64,000 nucleotides of DNA, from NCBI GenBank assembly GCA_039795165.1, contig JBDKER010000005.1, positions 97,493 to 161,492 of the forward strand. Reading direction: 5' to 3'. Each line of letters starts with the position of its first letter. Position 1 is the first letter of the stretch. A model generated the notes under the pieces. That model was given only the letters and a program-made list of their open reading frames with translations. It had not been told where the DNA came from and made no database searches. The position numbers and the translations under genes are program-made. Positions 1-8,358 of this stretch are shown here, piece by piece. The DNA is from V1-33 sp039795165. Its GTDB lineage: Bacteria > Verrucomicrobiota > Verrucomicrobiia > Verrucomicrobiales > V1-33.

Positions 1-458
1 ACGTAGTTGGTGTAGACGACGACAGGGATGCTGAGGGAGCCGAGGTGGTGATCGATGAGGGGTTCGACGGCAGTCCAGTCGAGTCCGCCGACGCCGGTGG
101 CGAGTCTGGGGAGGGCGATGCTGGTGAACTGTTCCTTTTCTGCGAGTTTGTGGAGGGCGCGGAGGGCGTGGTTGACGTTTTCGGTGCTGGCCTTGCCGGG
201 GTGGCCGCCGGCTTGGCTGGCGGGTTCCTGGGTGAAGAGGTTGACGATGCGGAGGCCGCCGGTGCCGCCCCACGTCCAGAGGCTGCCGGTTTCCGGGTGC
301 TGCTGATGGAAGAAGTGGCGGAAGTCCTTGTAGAGGGCGGGCCATTGTTCGCGGAGGGCGAGGGCGAGTCCGGAATGGAAATCGTCATTGGGGGCCACGC
401 CGTGGGCGATGACCTGGGCATTGGTGAGGAGGATATCGCCGGAGACTTTATGGATCAT
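1..458 (-). CDS. Macro-domain protein, Poa1/TARG1-like (3' end outside window)
   Basis: Reading the minus strand from the ATG at 458 gives 152 codons that stay open to the window edge, so the C-terminus is missing. The protein begins MIHKVSGDILLTNAQVIAHG and continues with an FxxG-type loop, the strand IVNLFTQEP, a KAST segment and a late LPRLATGVGGLDW motif. That order is typical of macro domains of the ADP-ribose-1''-phosphate phosphatase / ADP-ribosyl-glutamate hydrolase branch. Such proteins bind or hydrolyse ADP-ribose derivatives in the cytoplasm. Macro domains are usually 150-170 residues, so little is likely to be lost. The next gene is divergent, starting 170 bp away. The family call is firm; the substrate is inferred. 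Confidence 0.8.
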   Translation of the reverse strand, partial: MIHKVSGDILLTNAQVIAHGVAPNDDFHSGLALALREQWPALYKDFRHFFHQQHPETGSLWTWGGTGGLRIVNLFTQEPASQAGGHPGKASTENVNHALRALHKLAEKEQFTSIALPRLATGVGGLDWTAVEPLIDHHLGSLSIPVVVYTNY

Positions 459-627
459 GGGGAGGGATGGTTACTGAGTATTCTGCGAGGGGAGGATTCC
501 CCTGTGCCGGCAGGATCGGGTGACGAAGCGGAGGGGGCTACGCATTGGTTCCGATATCCTGCGCGGAACCTGGCGGGCGGGAGATGAGGCTTTGACGGGT
601 GGGAAGGGATGAGGTTCTGGTGGGTCC

Positions 628-1950
628 ATGAAGCAGGATTCGGCAGGCTATGGGTGTTCGTGGGAAGACCGGGCGGTGAGCCCGGAGGAAGCGGTGCGGG
701 CGATTGGGAATGGGATGAAGGTCTTTCTTCATGGCGCGGCGGCCACGCCTCTGCCGCTGCTGGAGGCCCTCTGTGAGCGGACCGATCTGGAGGGAGTGGA
801 ACTCTATCATCTGCACACGAATGGACCGGCACCGCATGTGGAGGCCGCCATGGAAGGCCGGGTGCGGTCGGTTTCCTTCTTTGCGGGGGCGAATGTGCGT
901 GAGGCCATTGCGGCGGGTCGGGCTGATTTCATTCCTGTCTTTCTGTCTGACATTCCCGGGTTGTTCCGGGGCGGCGAGATTCCGCTGGATGCGGCGTTGG
1001 TGCAGGTATCGCCGCCGGATGGGCATGGCATGTGTTCGCTGGGGACCTCGGTGGATGCGGCGCGGGCGGCGGTGGACACGGCGCGGGTGATTCTTGCGGA
1101 GATCAATCGGCAGATGCCGCGGACGCATGGGGCCACGACCCTGCCGCTGGAGAAGATCACGGCATTCATCCGGAGCGACCGCCCGCTGCAGGAAGCGCCG
1201 GTCGAGCCCGAGACGGCGGCGGCGGCTGCGATTGGCGAGCAGGTGGCGTCGCTCGTGGAGGATGGGGCGACGATTCAGGCGGGGATCGGGGTGATTCCCA
1301 ATGCGGTGATGGCGCGGCTGGGGAACAAGGTGGGGCTGGGGGTGCACACGGAAATGTTTTCCGATGGCCTGCTGCCGCTTCTGGAGGGCGGAGTGGTGAC
1401 TAATCAGCACAAGTTCATTCATCCGGGGCGGACCATCACGAGTTTCGTGAGTGGGACGCGGCGGTTGTTTGATTATGTCGATGACAATCCGCTGGTGGAA
1501 TTTCATCCCTGCGACCGGACCAACGATGTGAATCTGTTGCGGAAGCTCGACCGATTGGTCGCGGTGAACAGTGCCCTGCAGATTGATCTGAGTGGTCAGG
1601 TGTGTGCGGATTCGATTGGGCCGCGGATTTATTCCGGGATTGGCGGGCAGATGGATTTTCTGCGCGGGGCGGCGTTATCGAGGGGAGGGAAGGCAGTGCT
1701 GGCGCTGCCGTCGACTGCGCGTGGCGGAACCGTGTCGCGGATTGTGCCCATGCTGACGCTTGGGGCCGGGGTGGTGACGTCGCGTGGTCATGTCCACTGG
1801 GTGGTGACCGAGCATGGCATGGTGAACCTGCATGGGAAGAGCCTGCGGCAGCGGGCCGACGCCCTCATCGGGATTGCGCATCCGGATTTCCGCGGGGAAC
1901 TGCGGCGGGCCGTGGCGCGCGGCTCTCAGTCCGCTGGTTTGCGCAGCTGA
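628..1950 (+). CDS. Acetyl-CoA hydrolase/transferase family protein (4-hydroxybutyrate CoA-transferase-like)
   Basis: A 440-residue protein of the normal length for family I CoA-transferases of the acetyl-CoA hydrolase / 4-hydroxybutyrate CoA-transferase type. The N-terminal half carries the HLHTNGPAPH and FFAGANVREA segments. The C-terminal half carries GVHTEMFSDGLLPLLEGG, in which Glu242 matches the family glutamate that forms the CoA thioester, followed by an SGIGGQMDFLRGA loop and the late VTEHGMVNLHGKSLRQRA segment. The enzyme should move CoA between short-chain acyl groups, or hydrolyse acetyl-CoA, in the cytoplasm. Its 3' end overlaps the convergent cytochrome gene by 25 bp. The exact acyl substrate cannot be read from the sequence. 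Confidence 0.85.
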   Translation: MKQDSAGYGCSWEDRAVSPEEAVRAIGNGMKVFLHGAAATPLPLLEALCERTDLEGVELYHLHTNGPAPHVEAAMEGRVRSVSFFAGANVREAIAAGRADFIPVFLSDIPGLFRGGEIPLDAALVQVSPPDGHGMCSLGTSVDAARAAVDTARVILAEINRQMPRTHGATTLPLEKITAFIRSDRPLQEAPVEPETAAAAAIGEQVASLVEDGATIQAGIGVIPNAVMARLGNKVGLGVHTEMFSDGLLPLLEGGVVTNQHKFIHPGRTITSFVSGTRRLFDYVDDNPLVEFHPCDRTNDVNLLRKLDRLVAVNSALQIDLSGQVCADSIGPRIYSGIGGQMDFLRGAALSRGGKAVLALPSTARGGTVSRIVPMLTLGAGVVTSRGHVHWVVTEHGMVNLHGKSLRQRADALIGIAHPDFRGELRRAVARGSQSAGLRS

Positions 1951-2402
1951 CCGGATGGGCCGCTGGGCCACTGGGCACCTTCGGCGATCCATTTCGTGAG
2001 GATGCGGCGTTCGTCGGTGGTGAGACGGTTACCGACCGGGGGCATGGCTTTGACGGGTGCGTGGACGGCGCTGAGGTTGCGGATGAGGAAGCTTTCGGCG
2101 GGTTTGCCCGGGACGATGCGTGGGCCGTAGGGACCGGAGGCGAAGGCGGTCTGCGGTGATGAAAGGTTGAGGAAGGCCGGCATTTCGCGGCCGTCGTGGC
2201 ACGGCAGGCAGTTCGCTTCGAGGATTGGTTTGACGTGATTCCCGAACGAAACCGGTCCTGTCAGGGCGCTGCGGAGGGCGTTCTCGCTGAGGACCGTGGG
2301 ACCGACCGGAGACGTTTCCGATTCATCCGGGCTGGCGGCATGGCGGCAGGACGGCAGAGTGGCCGCGGCGGCGAGGCAGAGAGAAATGAGGAAGGGGCGC
2401 AT
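1926..2402 (-). CDS. PSCyt1-like c-type cytochrome lipoprotein
   Basis: A 158-residue protein with a lipoprotein signal ending LPSC (Cys19) and one haem c site, CLPCH at residues 65-69. It sits in the context NHVKPILEANCLPCHDG typical of the planctomycete cytochrome C (PSCyt1) family. The later segments RIVPGKPAESFLIR and AMPPVGNRLTTDE, followed by IARWI-like TKWIAEGA, also match that family. It is probably a membrane-anchored periplasmic electron carrier. Most PSCyt1 domains are fused to DUF1549/DUF1553, as in the gene at 58714; this one stands alone. It overlaps the convergent CoA-transferase gene by 25 bp. Confidence 0.8.
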   Translation of the reverse strand: MRPFLISLCLAAAATLPSCRHAASPDESETSPVGPTVLSENALRSALTGPVSFGNHVKPILEANCLPCHDGREMPAFLNLSSPQTAFASGPYGPRIVPGKPAESFLIRNLSAVHAPVKAMPPVGNRLTTDERRILTKWIAEGAQWPSGPSGQLRKPAD

Positions 2403-2513
2403 GGAGGTGAATCGGGAACGGAATTCCGGCAGCTTTCCGTTTCCCTATAGCATGGGACGCGGTCTGGGCCAGCAGGGAAACAGGTGGCGGGGATCGGACA
2501 GAGCGGGGAAAAG

Positions 2514-2554
2514 AAAACAGGCGACCGGCCGGGTGAGGGCGGGTCGCCTGTTTT
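2514..2554 (-). terminator. Rho-independent terminator of rplU-rpmA
   Basis: A perfect 13-bp inverted repeat pairs 2514-2526 with 2542-2554, separated by a 15-nt loop. The stem is flanked by A/T runs on both sides, so on the minus strand it ends in a T-rich stretch just downstream of rpmA. It may work in both directions, because the cytochrome gene on the other side is also read on the minus strand and starts beyond it. Confidence 0.75.
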
Positions 2555-2593
2555 GAGATTATGCCAGCTGGGCCGGAGGGCTGTGCGCGGGAA

Positions 2594-2848
2594 TCAGGCC
2601 GAGAGGACTTCGTCGACGTTCACGCGGCGGCCTTCGCGGTCGAAGCGGACGGTTCCGTCCGTGACAGCGAAGATGGTGTAGTCCTTGCCGAGGCCGACGC
2701 CTTTGCCGGGAACCCATTTGGTGCCGCGCTGGCGGATGATGATGTTGCCGGCGATGACTTGCTGACCGCCGAATTTCTTGACGCCGAGGCGCTTGCTGCG
2801 GCTGTCGCGACCGTTCTTGACGGAACCTTGACCTTTCTTGTGAGCCAT
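2594..2848 (-). CDS. rpmA: 50S ribosomal protein L27
   Basis: An 84-residue protein starting MAHKKGQGSVKNGRDSRSKR, followed by LGVKKFGGQQVIAGNIIIRQRG and TKWVPGKGVGLGKDYTIFA, which is bacterial L27 throughout. L27 is part of the large subunit and its N-terminus reaches the peptidyl transferase centre. The N-terminus here has no Firmicutes-type cleavable extension. It follows rplU after 48 bp on the same strand and is closed by the hairpin at 2514-2554. No obvious Shine-Dalgarno sequence precedes the ATG. Confidence 0.98.
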   Translation of the reverse strand: MAHKKGQGSVKNGRDSRSKRLGVKKFGGQQVIAGNIIIRQRGTKWVPGKGVGLGKDYTIFAVTDGTVRFDREGRRVNVDEVLSA

Positions 2849-2896
2849 ATCAGTGAGGAGTCTGGAGGTGGAGGGAGGGCCTGGGGAACCAGAGGA

Positions 2897-3211
2897 TCAG
2901 GCCGAGATGGATTCGATGCGGACGCGGGTGAGGGCGCGGCGGTGGCCCTTCGTGCGGTGGTAGCCTTTGCGGCGCTTGTATTTGAAGTTGGTGACTTTAT
3001 CCGCGCGGAACTGATCGACCACGGTGGCCTTGACGGACGCTCCGTTGATGTTCGGGTCGCCGATGCGCATGTCGCTGTCGTTTCCGTAGAAGAGGACTTC
3101 GTCGAGGCTGACGGTGGTGCCGACGGGGGCGTCGAGTTTTTCGACGTCGATCTGATCGCCTGCGGAAACGCGGTATTGTTTACCGCCGGTCTTGATGATT
3201 GCGAAAGCCAT
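2897..3211 (-). CDS. rplU: 50S ribosomal protein L21
   Basis: A 104-residue protein starting MAFAIIKTGGKQYRVSAGDQ and ending with the basic FKYKRRKGYHRTKGHRRAL segment followed by TRVRIESISA, as in bacterial L21. The reading frame is open for 30 further codons upstream, but the conserved N-terminus begins at the ATG at 3211, so that start is chosen. It is the first gene of the rplU-rpmA pair. The 5' leader contains a 6-bp GC-rich inverted repeat (3240-3245 with 3257-3262). Leader structure before rplU is known in other bacteria, but I cannot claim regulation from this alone. Confidence 0.97.
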   Translation of the reverse strand: MAFAIIKTGGKQYRVSAGDQIDVEKLDAPVGTTVSLDEVLFYGNDSDMRIGDPNINGASVKATVVDQFRADKVTNFKYKRRKGYHRTKGHRRALTRVRIESISA

Positions 3212-3431
3212 AAGCCTGTCTGTGGGATGAAAATGGGGCCGCGCCGGAACGATTGCGGCGCGAAGGGCAACGTCCTTCACACAGCGCGGCGTGGCCCGCA
3301 AGTGGATTTTGCCGCGTGGGCATTCTTCGTGTTCCCGGGAAGATTACGGGGTGGCGAGCCCGGGCATTTCCGGCTTTCGGAATGGGCAGAGGTGATTTCT
3401 GCTGGGGGAGTTCCCTGCGAATATCCGACTG

Positions 3432-5030
3432 ATGATGACTGTGCTCCGATTTCCTGCCATGGTGCTGCTGGCGGCTTTGCTGCTGGCTGGCTGGGTCGGC
3501 GGGGCTGAGAAGCCGGGGAAGGCGAAGGCCGCCGGGGCAGCCAAGCCGAAGGCGGGGAAGGCCACCGGCGCGGCACCGAAGCCGGCTGCGGGCAAGCCTG
3601 CGAAGGCGGCGAAGCCGGGGGTGCCGGCTGGAGCGGGTGGTCAGCCGAGGGTGGCCTGGCGGCCGGAGTATTACCGGAACCGGGCGTATGTGCCCATGGA
3701 GCAGGTGGCTGCGTATTATGGGCTGAAGGAACCGAAGGAGAGCGGGAAGCTGGTGATTCTGTCCGATGGGGCAGGGAAGCTGCGGATTGAGTTCACGCGG
3801 GGCGAGAAGCTCGTGCGGATCATGGGCTGGGCGTTCTATTTGTCCTTCCCGGTGGTCGAGGTGGAAGGGATATTGATGGTATCGGTGTACGATGTCCGGA
3901 ATGTGATCGATGCGATTCTGCATCCCGGGGAGCGACGGGATCCTGCGCAGCTGCAGACGGTGGTCATTGATCCGGCGTTTGGCGGACTGGAGTCGGGTAT
4001 CCGGGTGGCTGGTCTTGCGGAGAAGGATGTGGCTCTCGACATTGGCAAGCGGCTGGCAGGCAAGCTTGAGGCTGCGGGTTTCAAGGTGGTCATGACGAGG
4101 AAGGATGACAGCACGGTGAGTCTGGCCGACCGGGAGAAGGTGGCGGCGGGGGTGGCAGGCGAAGCGGTTTTTGTGAGCATCCGGGGCAACAGCGGGGCTG
4201 CGGGGGTGCGCGGGATGGAGACGGGCACGCTGCCGCCTGCGGGGACTCCGGCCACGGCGGAGGAAGACAATGACAAGGTGGACCGGCGGTTTCATGCGGG
4301 GAACATCAATGACCGGGAGAGTCTGGCGCTTGCGGCCGTGCTGCAGAGCAGCGTGATCAGCACCCTGAAGATTCCGGATCTGGGAATCCGGCGGACGCGC
4401 TTTGCCGAGCTGCGGGACATCAATCTTCCGGCTGCGGTGGTGCGGGTGGGTTATCTTTCCCACAAGGAAGAAGGAGGGCGGCTGGCGACTGCGGAATACC
4501 GGGAGAGTCTGGCCGAGAACCTTCTCGCGGGGATCCGGCGGTACGCGCAGTTTCTTTCCTACAAGCTCGAGGAACGCCTGGAAGAAGAAAAGAACCGTCC
4601 CCTGCAGTTCGGCGAAATCCGGGCGGAAGTGACAGCCCTTGATGCCGGGCTCGCGGGAGAACGGATTCTCCTCCATGTACCCGTGCGGGCGGCTCCCGGC
4701 GTTTTCGTGGAACGCGAGAAGGTGGAAGTGCAGCTCTATCTCTTCGAGCGCGTCGACGGCGAGGAAATCGATCTGTCGGCGGCCAATCCACCCCGGGACG
4801 AATGGTTGTCCGTCCTGCCCGACTGGAAGGCGACGCGCGAGGAAGTGCTGGCGCTTACCTACCTGCGCCCGACCTTTGGTCAGGCCGAGCAGAAGGCGTA
4901 CGGGAAGCGCACGTACTTTGGCTATGTGGCCCGGCTGGTCTATGACGGGCGGGTGGTTGACGAGGCGGCCTCGCCTTCCAATCTGAAGCGGTGTCTTTTC
5001 TATTTCACGGCGGTTTTTCCGCGCCGCTGA
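3432..5030 (+). CDS. Secreted Amidase_3-fold protein lacking catalytic residues
   Basis: A 532-residue exported protein. It has a signal peptide (residues 1-24), a long Ala/Lys/Pro/Gly linker (about 25-70), a copper-amine-oxidase-N-like segment (about 75-165), and then the fold of N-acetylmuramoyl-L-alanine amidase (Amidase_3, about 175-375). The zinc-binding and catalytic positions are changed. The IDPGHGG motif reads IDPAFGG (His to Phe183), SIHAN reads SIRGN (His to Arg251), and the catalytic Glu of the VExGFxS motif is Arg338. Only the second zinc ligand, Glu197 in AEKDVALDIG, is kept. About 150 more residues follow. The protein probably binds peptidoglycan or a partner without cutting it. 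The lost residues are directly visible; the role is inferred. Confidence 0.85.
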   Translation: MMTVLRFPAMVLLAALLLAGWVGGAEKPGKAKAAGAAKPKAGKATGAAPKPAAGKPAKAAKPGVPAGAGGQPRVAWRPEYYRNRAYVPMEQVAAYYGLKEPKESGKLVILSDGAGKLRIEFTRGEKLVRIMGWAFYLSFPVVEVEGILMVSVYDVRNVIDAILHPGERRDPAQLQTVVIDPAFGGLESGIRVAGLAEKDVALDIGKRLAGKLEAAGFKVVMTRKDDSTVSLADREKVAAGVAGEAVFVSIRGNSGAAGVRGMETGTLPPAGTPATAEEDNDKVDRRFHAGNINDRESLALAAVLQSSVISTLKIPDLGIRRTRFAELRDINLPAAVVRVGYLSHKEEGGRLATAEYRESLAENLLAGIRRYAQFLSYKLEERLEEEKNRPLQFGEIRAEVTALDAGLAGERILLHVPVRAAPGVFVEREKVEVQLYLFERVDGEEIDLSAANPPRDEWLSVLPDWKATREEVLALTYLRPTFGQAEQKAYGKRTYFGYVARLVYDGRVVDEAASPSNLKRCLFYFTAVFPRR

Positions 5031-5060
5031 GCGTGCTCAGGGATTTCCCTAGGAAAATGC

Positions 5061-5089
5061 TTGCCGGATTCCGGCCCATTTCCTAAACT
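5061..5089 (+). promoter_or_regulatory. Putative sigma-70 promoter of the prepilin gene
   Basis: TTGCCG at 5061-5066, a 17-bp spacer and TAAACT at 5084-5089 make a plausible -35/-10 pair. It lies in the 167-bp gap between the amidase-like gene and the prepilin gene and predicts a leader of about 100 nt. The match is five of six at -35 and four of six at -10. Confidence 0.45.
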
Positions 5090-5197
5090 GAGGTCGTCTT
5101 CCGGGAAAAGCGGCATCGGCAGCACCGCTGTCTGTCATCCCGGAGGTCACAACATCATAACCATCCGCGGCAGAAACCGCACATCCCGAACTCATCC

Positions 5198-5878
5198 ATG
5201 AAAAAACGACCAATGACCAGGGGCTTTACCCTGATCGAACTGCTGGTGGTGATTGCGATCATCGCCATGCTCGCCGCCGGGGCCTTCACGGGCTTCGGTG
5301 CTGTCATGCCCGGCGTCCGCGCCAAGCAGGCTGCCAAGCAGCTGACGACCATCAACACATGGCTCAACGCCTTTGCGCTCGAAGGAACCAACAATGGTCA
5401 GTTCCCGCAGGGCAGCACGGCCAATCAGGCCTTCCGCCAGCTCTTCATGGGCGGCTATGGTGCTGACGAAATGCAGTTCTACATCCCGAACGATGCCTAT
5501 CACAATACCCGTCCGAACAAGCGTCCTGACAACGACAAGGGCCAGGCTCCGGACTACGTGCAGGCGCTGCAGCCGGGTGAAAACGCCTTCGCTTACGTGG
5601 GCGGACTGGACAACACGTCCGACGGTCGCCTTCCGCTGATTGCGAACGGCTTTGCCAATGGTTCGCCTGGTATCTGGTCGCGCAACAAGAATGACCGTGG
5701 TGGTGTCTTTGAAGGCAAGAAGGCTGTGGTGCTGCGGGTCAATGGATCTGCGCAGGCGCACGACCTCATGGGTGGCAATCTGTTTGTTTCCGAGCTGAAC
5801 AATGGACAGCCGGTGAACATCTTCAGCGCCCAGTTCTTCGGAACCGACGAAAATCCGAACATCCTCAATCCGGAGTAA
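5198..5878 (+). CDS. Type IV prepilin-like / pseudopilin protein
   Basis: A 226-residue protein with the type III prepilin signal MKKRPMTRGFTLIELLVVIA. Cleavage is expected after Gly9, leaving the Phe+1 and Glu+5 that mark type IV pilins and type II secretion pseudopilins, followed by one hydrophobic helix. The rest (NTWLNAFALEGTNNGQFPQG and a Gly/Asn-rich globular part) resembles the large prepilin-like families of Verrucomicrobia and Planctomycetes. It would be inserted in the inner membrane and processed by a prepilin peptidase that is not encoded here. Its own promoter and terminator suggest a single-gene transcript. The start is preceded by CATCC rather than a Shine-Dalgarno sequence. 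Confidence 0.85.
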   Translation: MKKRPMTRGFTLIELLVVIAIIAMLAAGAFTGFGAVMPGVRAKQAAKQLTTINTWLNAFALEGTNNGQFPQGSTANQAFRQLFMGGYGADEMQFYIPNDAYHNTRPNKRPDNDKGQAPDYVQALQPGENAFAYVGGLDNTSDGRLPLIANGFANGSPGIWSRNKNDRGGVFEGKKAVVLRVNGSAQAHDLMGGNLFVSELNNGQPVNIFSAQFFGTDENPNILNPE

Positions 5879-5909
5879 GCTTCGGATCGTTCTGGAATTA
5901 TTCTCAGCG

Positions 5910-5952
5910 GCACCCGGGTTTCTCTTTGTGGAGGGCCCGGGTGCTGTGTTTT
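5910..5952 (+). terminator. Terminator after the prepilin gene
   Basis: Nine base pairs, GCACCCGGG at 5910-5918 with CCCGGGTGC at 5936-5944, are followed by TGTGTTTT. It begins 31 bp after the prepilin stop. Because the hairpin covers a possible upstream start at 5928 of the next frame, it also supports choosing the ATG at 5982 for that gene. Confidence 0.65.
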
Positions 5953-5981
5953 CGGGGAGCTGGAAAGGACGGAATCGGGCC

Positions 5982-7451
5982 ATGGAAGCAGGGATTGTCA
6001 GGAATCTTTCGGGGAGCGATTACCGGGCGGGGCTTCGTTGTGCTGCGTTGCTCTGGAAGCGGCGGCGGGAGGCGGCTGGGGATGGGGTGAAGCGGCGGGA
6101 ATGGATGGCGGGAGGAGACGAGGCGAGGGTGATTGGCGGCTTTGCGCGCCGGCTGCATGCTGAAGGGCGGGAGATTGCGGCGGTGGACCGGGGGGAAGCG
6201 GTCGAACTGACGGCGGCACTGCTGCCGCAGCGGATTCCGCTGCATGGCGCGGTTTTCTGTGGTGGGGGCGGAACTGCGCGGATTGATCTGCTGATTCCGG
6301 ATGAAAGCGATGGTGGCTGGCGTCTTGCGAGGGTCCGCAACGGGGCTGCGGTACGCGACGCGCATCTGGAGGACCTTGCCTTTCAGTGGCACGTGTGTGC
6401 GGCTGCGGGGCTTCCAGTGACTGGTTGTTCGGTGATTCATGTGAACAGTCAGTACCGCCGCGCGGGAGAAATCGACCCTGCGGGACTGCTGCGGGAACGG
6501 GATATAACCGAAGCCGTGCGGGCGAAGCTGGCGGCGTTGGCTGGGCAACTCGGGGAAATGGCGGCGGTGGCGGCGGCGGAACGCTGTCCGGGGACACCGA
6601 TCGGGCCCCAGTGTCTTTATGGGCCTGGCTGTGCCTACCGGGATGAGTGCTGGGCATTTCTGCCGGAGCATCCGGTCACAGATCTGTCGGGCGACCATGC
6701 TGGTCTGCGGTGGCAACTGGTGGCGTCGGGAGTGCTGCGCATGGCCGGCATTCCGGATGATGCGGTGCTGAGCGGGAGGCAGAAGATTCAGCGCGAGGCC
6801 GTGCGCGGCGGCCGTCCTCACCGCGACGAAGCTGCCTTGTCTGCGTTTCTCGGCAAGCTGCGCTGGCCGCTGGCCTTTCTTGATGTCGAGGCCCTGTCGT
6901 CGCCGGTGCCATGGTACGATGGGACATCGCCGTTCGAGGAAGTGCCCGTGCAGTTTTCGCTGCACATTCAGCAGGAACCCTGCGGGCCGCTGGAGCATCA
7001 TGAATTCCTTGCGGAGGGACCCGATGACCCGCGGCCTGCGCTGTCGGCGGCTCTGCGGGCATGTCTGCCTGCGGAGGGATCGATTGTCGCTTATCATGCG
7101 CCGCTGGAACGCCGGTGCCTGCAGGCGGCGGCAGACTCTTCCTGCTGGGAGAACCGGCTCGTGGATCTCATGGATCCCTTCCGGAGCTTTGCGTGGCATG
7201 GCGCGGGGCAGCATGGCGGGATTTCGCTCAAGCAAGTGTTTCCGGCTGTCACCGGGCGCAGTCATGCGGGCCTGCTCATTCAGGATGGCCTTGCCGCGGC
7301 ACGGGCCTTTGCGGCGGCCGAATTCGGATCGCTGTCCGCGGATGAACGCCGGGAACTGCGGGTAGCCCTGCGCGATTACTGCCGCACTGATACCCTTGCG
7401 ATGGCCGGGGTTGTCGATGCGCTGAGGACGGCGGCGGCCTCCGGTTCCTGA
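5982..7451 (+). CDS. DUF2779 protein (Cys cluster plus RNase H-like nuclease fold)
   Basis: A 489-residue cytoplasmic protein. The N-terminal part (NLSGSDYRAGLRCAALLW) is a PD-(D/E)XK-like start. Near residue 208 three clustered cysteines occur in GPQCLYGPGCAYRDEC, reminiscent of the Fe-S cluster of Cas4/AddB-type nucleases. From about residue 295 comes the DUF2779 domain, with LAFLDVEAL, EVPVQFSLHIQ, IVAYHAPLERRCL, SLKQVFPAV and YCRTDTLAMAGV. The D-x-E and D-T residues have the spacing of a DEDD exonuclease. The family has no proven function, and a DNA-processing or RNA-processing role is inference. The frame is open from 5928, but the terminator at 5910-5952 and the conserved N-terminus favour 5982. 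Confidence 0.8.
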   Translation: MEAGIVRNLSGSDYRAGLRCAALLWKRRREAAGDGVKRREWMAGGDEARVIGGFARRLHAEGREIAAVDRGEAVELTAALLPQRIPLHGAVFCGGGGTARIDLLIPDESDGGWRLARVRNGAAVRDAHLEDLAFQWHVCAAAGLPVTGCSVIHVNSQYRRAGEIDPAGLLRERDITEAVRAKLAALAGQLGEMAAVAAAERCPGTPIGPQCLYGPGCAYRDECWAFLPEHPVTDLSGDHAGLRWQLVASGVLRMAGIPDDAVLSGRQKIQREAVRGGRPHRDEAALSAFLGKLRWPLAFLDVEALSSPVPWYDGTSPFEEVPVQFSLHIQQEPCGPLEHHEFLAEGPDDPRPALSAALRACLPAEGSIVAYHAPLERRCLQAAADSSCWENRLVDLMDPFRSFAWHGAGQHGGISLKQVFPAVTGRSHAGLLIQDGLAAARAFAAAEFGSLSADERRELRVALRDYCRTDTLAMAGVVDALRTAAASGS

Positions 7452-7542
7452 TGCCGGGGATCCGCAGAACCGTATGGGAAGAAGTGACGGAACGTCGGTG
7501 GCGGCATGTCATGATCGGGAAATTCCAAACATGCCCTGCCTT

Positions 7543-8310
7543 ATGAACCGCCGACAGTTTCTGGGAACCTCCGCCGCCTCTCTTGCCATGCCCATGATGA
7601 GTCATGGAGCCGAGGGCGGGCCGTGTCATGAACTGAGAATCTACTATGCTCATGAAGGCAAGCTTGATGCCCTCAATGCGCGGTTCCGGGATCATACGCT
7701 CGGCTTGTTCCGCAAGCATGGGATGACCAATGGCGGGTACTTTCTGCCGAAGGAGAATGCCGATCGCCGGCTCGTGTATTTTCTGTCGTATCCTGACCGC
7801 AAGGCACGGGATGCTTCATGGAAGGCATTTCTGGCGGATCCCGACTGGCGGGCTGCGGCGGCTGCCTCCGAAAAGGATGGACCGCTCGTCGCCAGGGTCG
7901 ATGCACTTTTTCTCAAGCCGACGGATTATTCTCCTGAACTGAAGCTTGAGCGGCGCGACCCTCCGCGGGTTTTTGAATGGCGCACGTACACGACGCCGCC
8001 GAAGCTGCTGGCGAATCTCAACGAGCGCTTCCGGCGTCATACCTGCGGATTATTCGCGAAGCATGGCATGACCAATGTGATCTACTGGAATCCCGAGGCC
8101 GGACAACCTGCCGCCGAATTGACCCTCACCTATCTGCTGGCTCATGATTCGGAAGATGCAGCAGCCGCTTCGTTCAAGGCCTTCCGGGCTGACCCGGAAT
8201 GGACGGCGGCGAGAGAGGCTTCCGAGAAGGCAGCGGGAGGCAGTCTGACGGTGCCCGATGGCGTGAAGTCGGTCATGATGGTGCCGACGGATTATTCGCC
8301 GCTGGCCTGA
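7543..8310 (+). CDS. Exported protein with two NIPSNAP domains
   Basis: A 255-residue protein with a Tat-like signal, MNRRQFLGTSAASLAMPMMS. Two homologous halves follow. The first is around residues 32-125 (ELRIYYAHEGKLDALNARF, then LFRKHGMTNGGYFLP). The second is around 148-250 (EWRTYTTPPKLLANLNERF, then LFAKHGMTNVIYWNP). This duplicated ferredoxin-like fold is the NIPSNAP domain, which is frequent in Planctomycetes and Verrucomicrobia and has no assigned enzyme activity. The frame is open from 7474, but the twin-arginine signal begins at 7543. It is followed after 48 bp by the DUF4380 lipoprotein gene on the same strand. Confidence 0.85.
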   Translation: MNRRQFLGTSAASLAMPMMSHGAEGGPCHELRIYYAHEGKLDALNARFRDHTLGLFRKHGMTNGGYFLPKENADRRLVYFLSYPDRKARDASWKAFLADPDWRAAAAASEKDGPLVARVDALFLKPTDYSPELKLERRDPPRVFEWRTYTTPPKLLANLNERFRRHTCGLFAKHGMTNVIYWNPEAGQPAAELTLTYLLAHDSEDAAAASFKAFRADPEWTAAREASEKAAGGSLTVPDGVKSVMMVPTDYSPLA

Positions 8311-8358
8311 CGTTTTGTGCTTCCCGGGGACTGGCGGGAACTGGTACCATGGAAGCCG

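Noticed and set aside
45..587. 180-aa plus-strand frame at the left edge
   Set aside because: It is the antisense of the macro-domain gene, with Gly/Glu-rich low-complexity translation. The minus-strand frame has clear macro-domain motifs.
3432..5030. Active N-acetylmuramoyl-L-alanine amidase
   Set aside because: Two zinc ligands and the catalytic Glu are replaced (Phe183, Arg251, Arg338), so cleavage activity is not expected.
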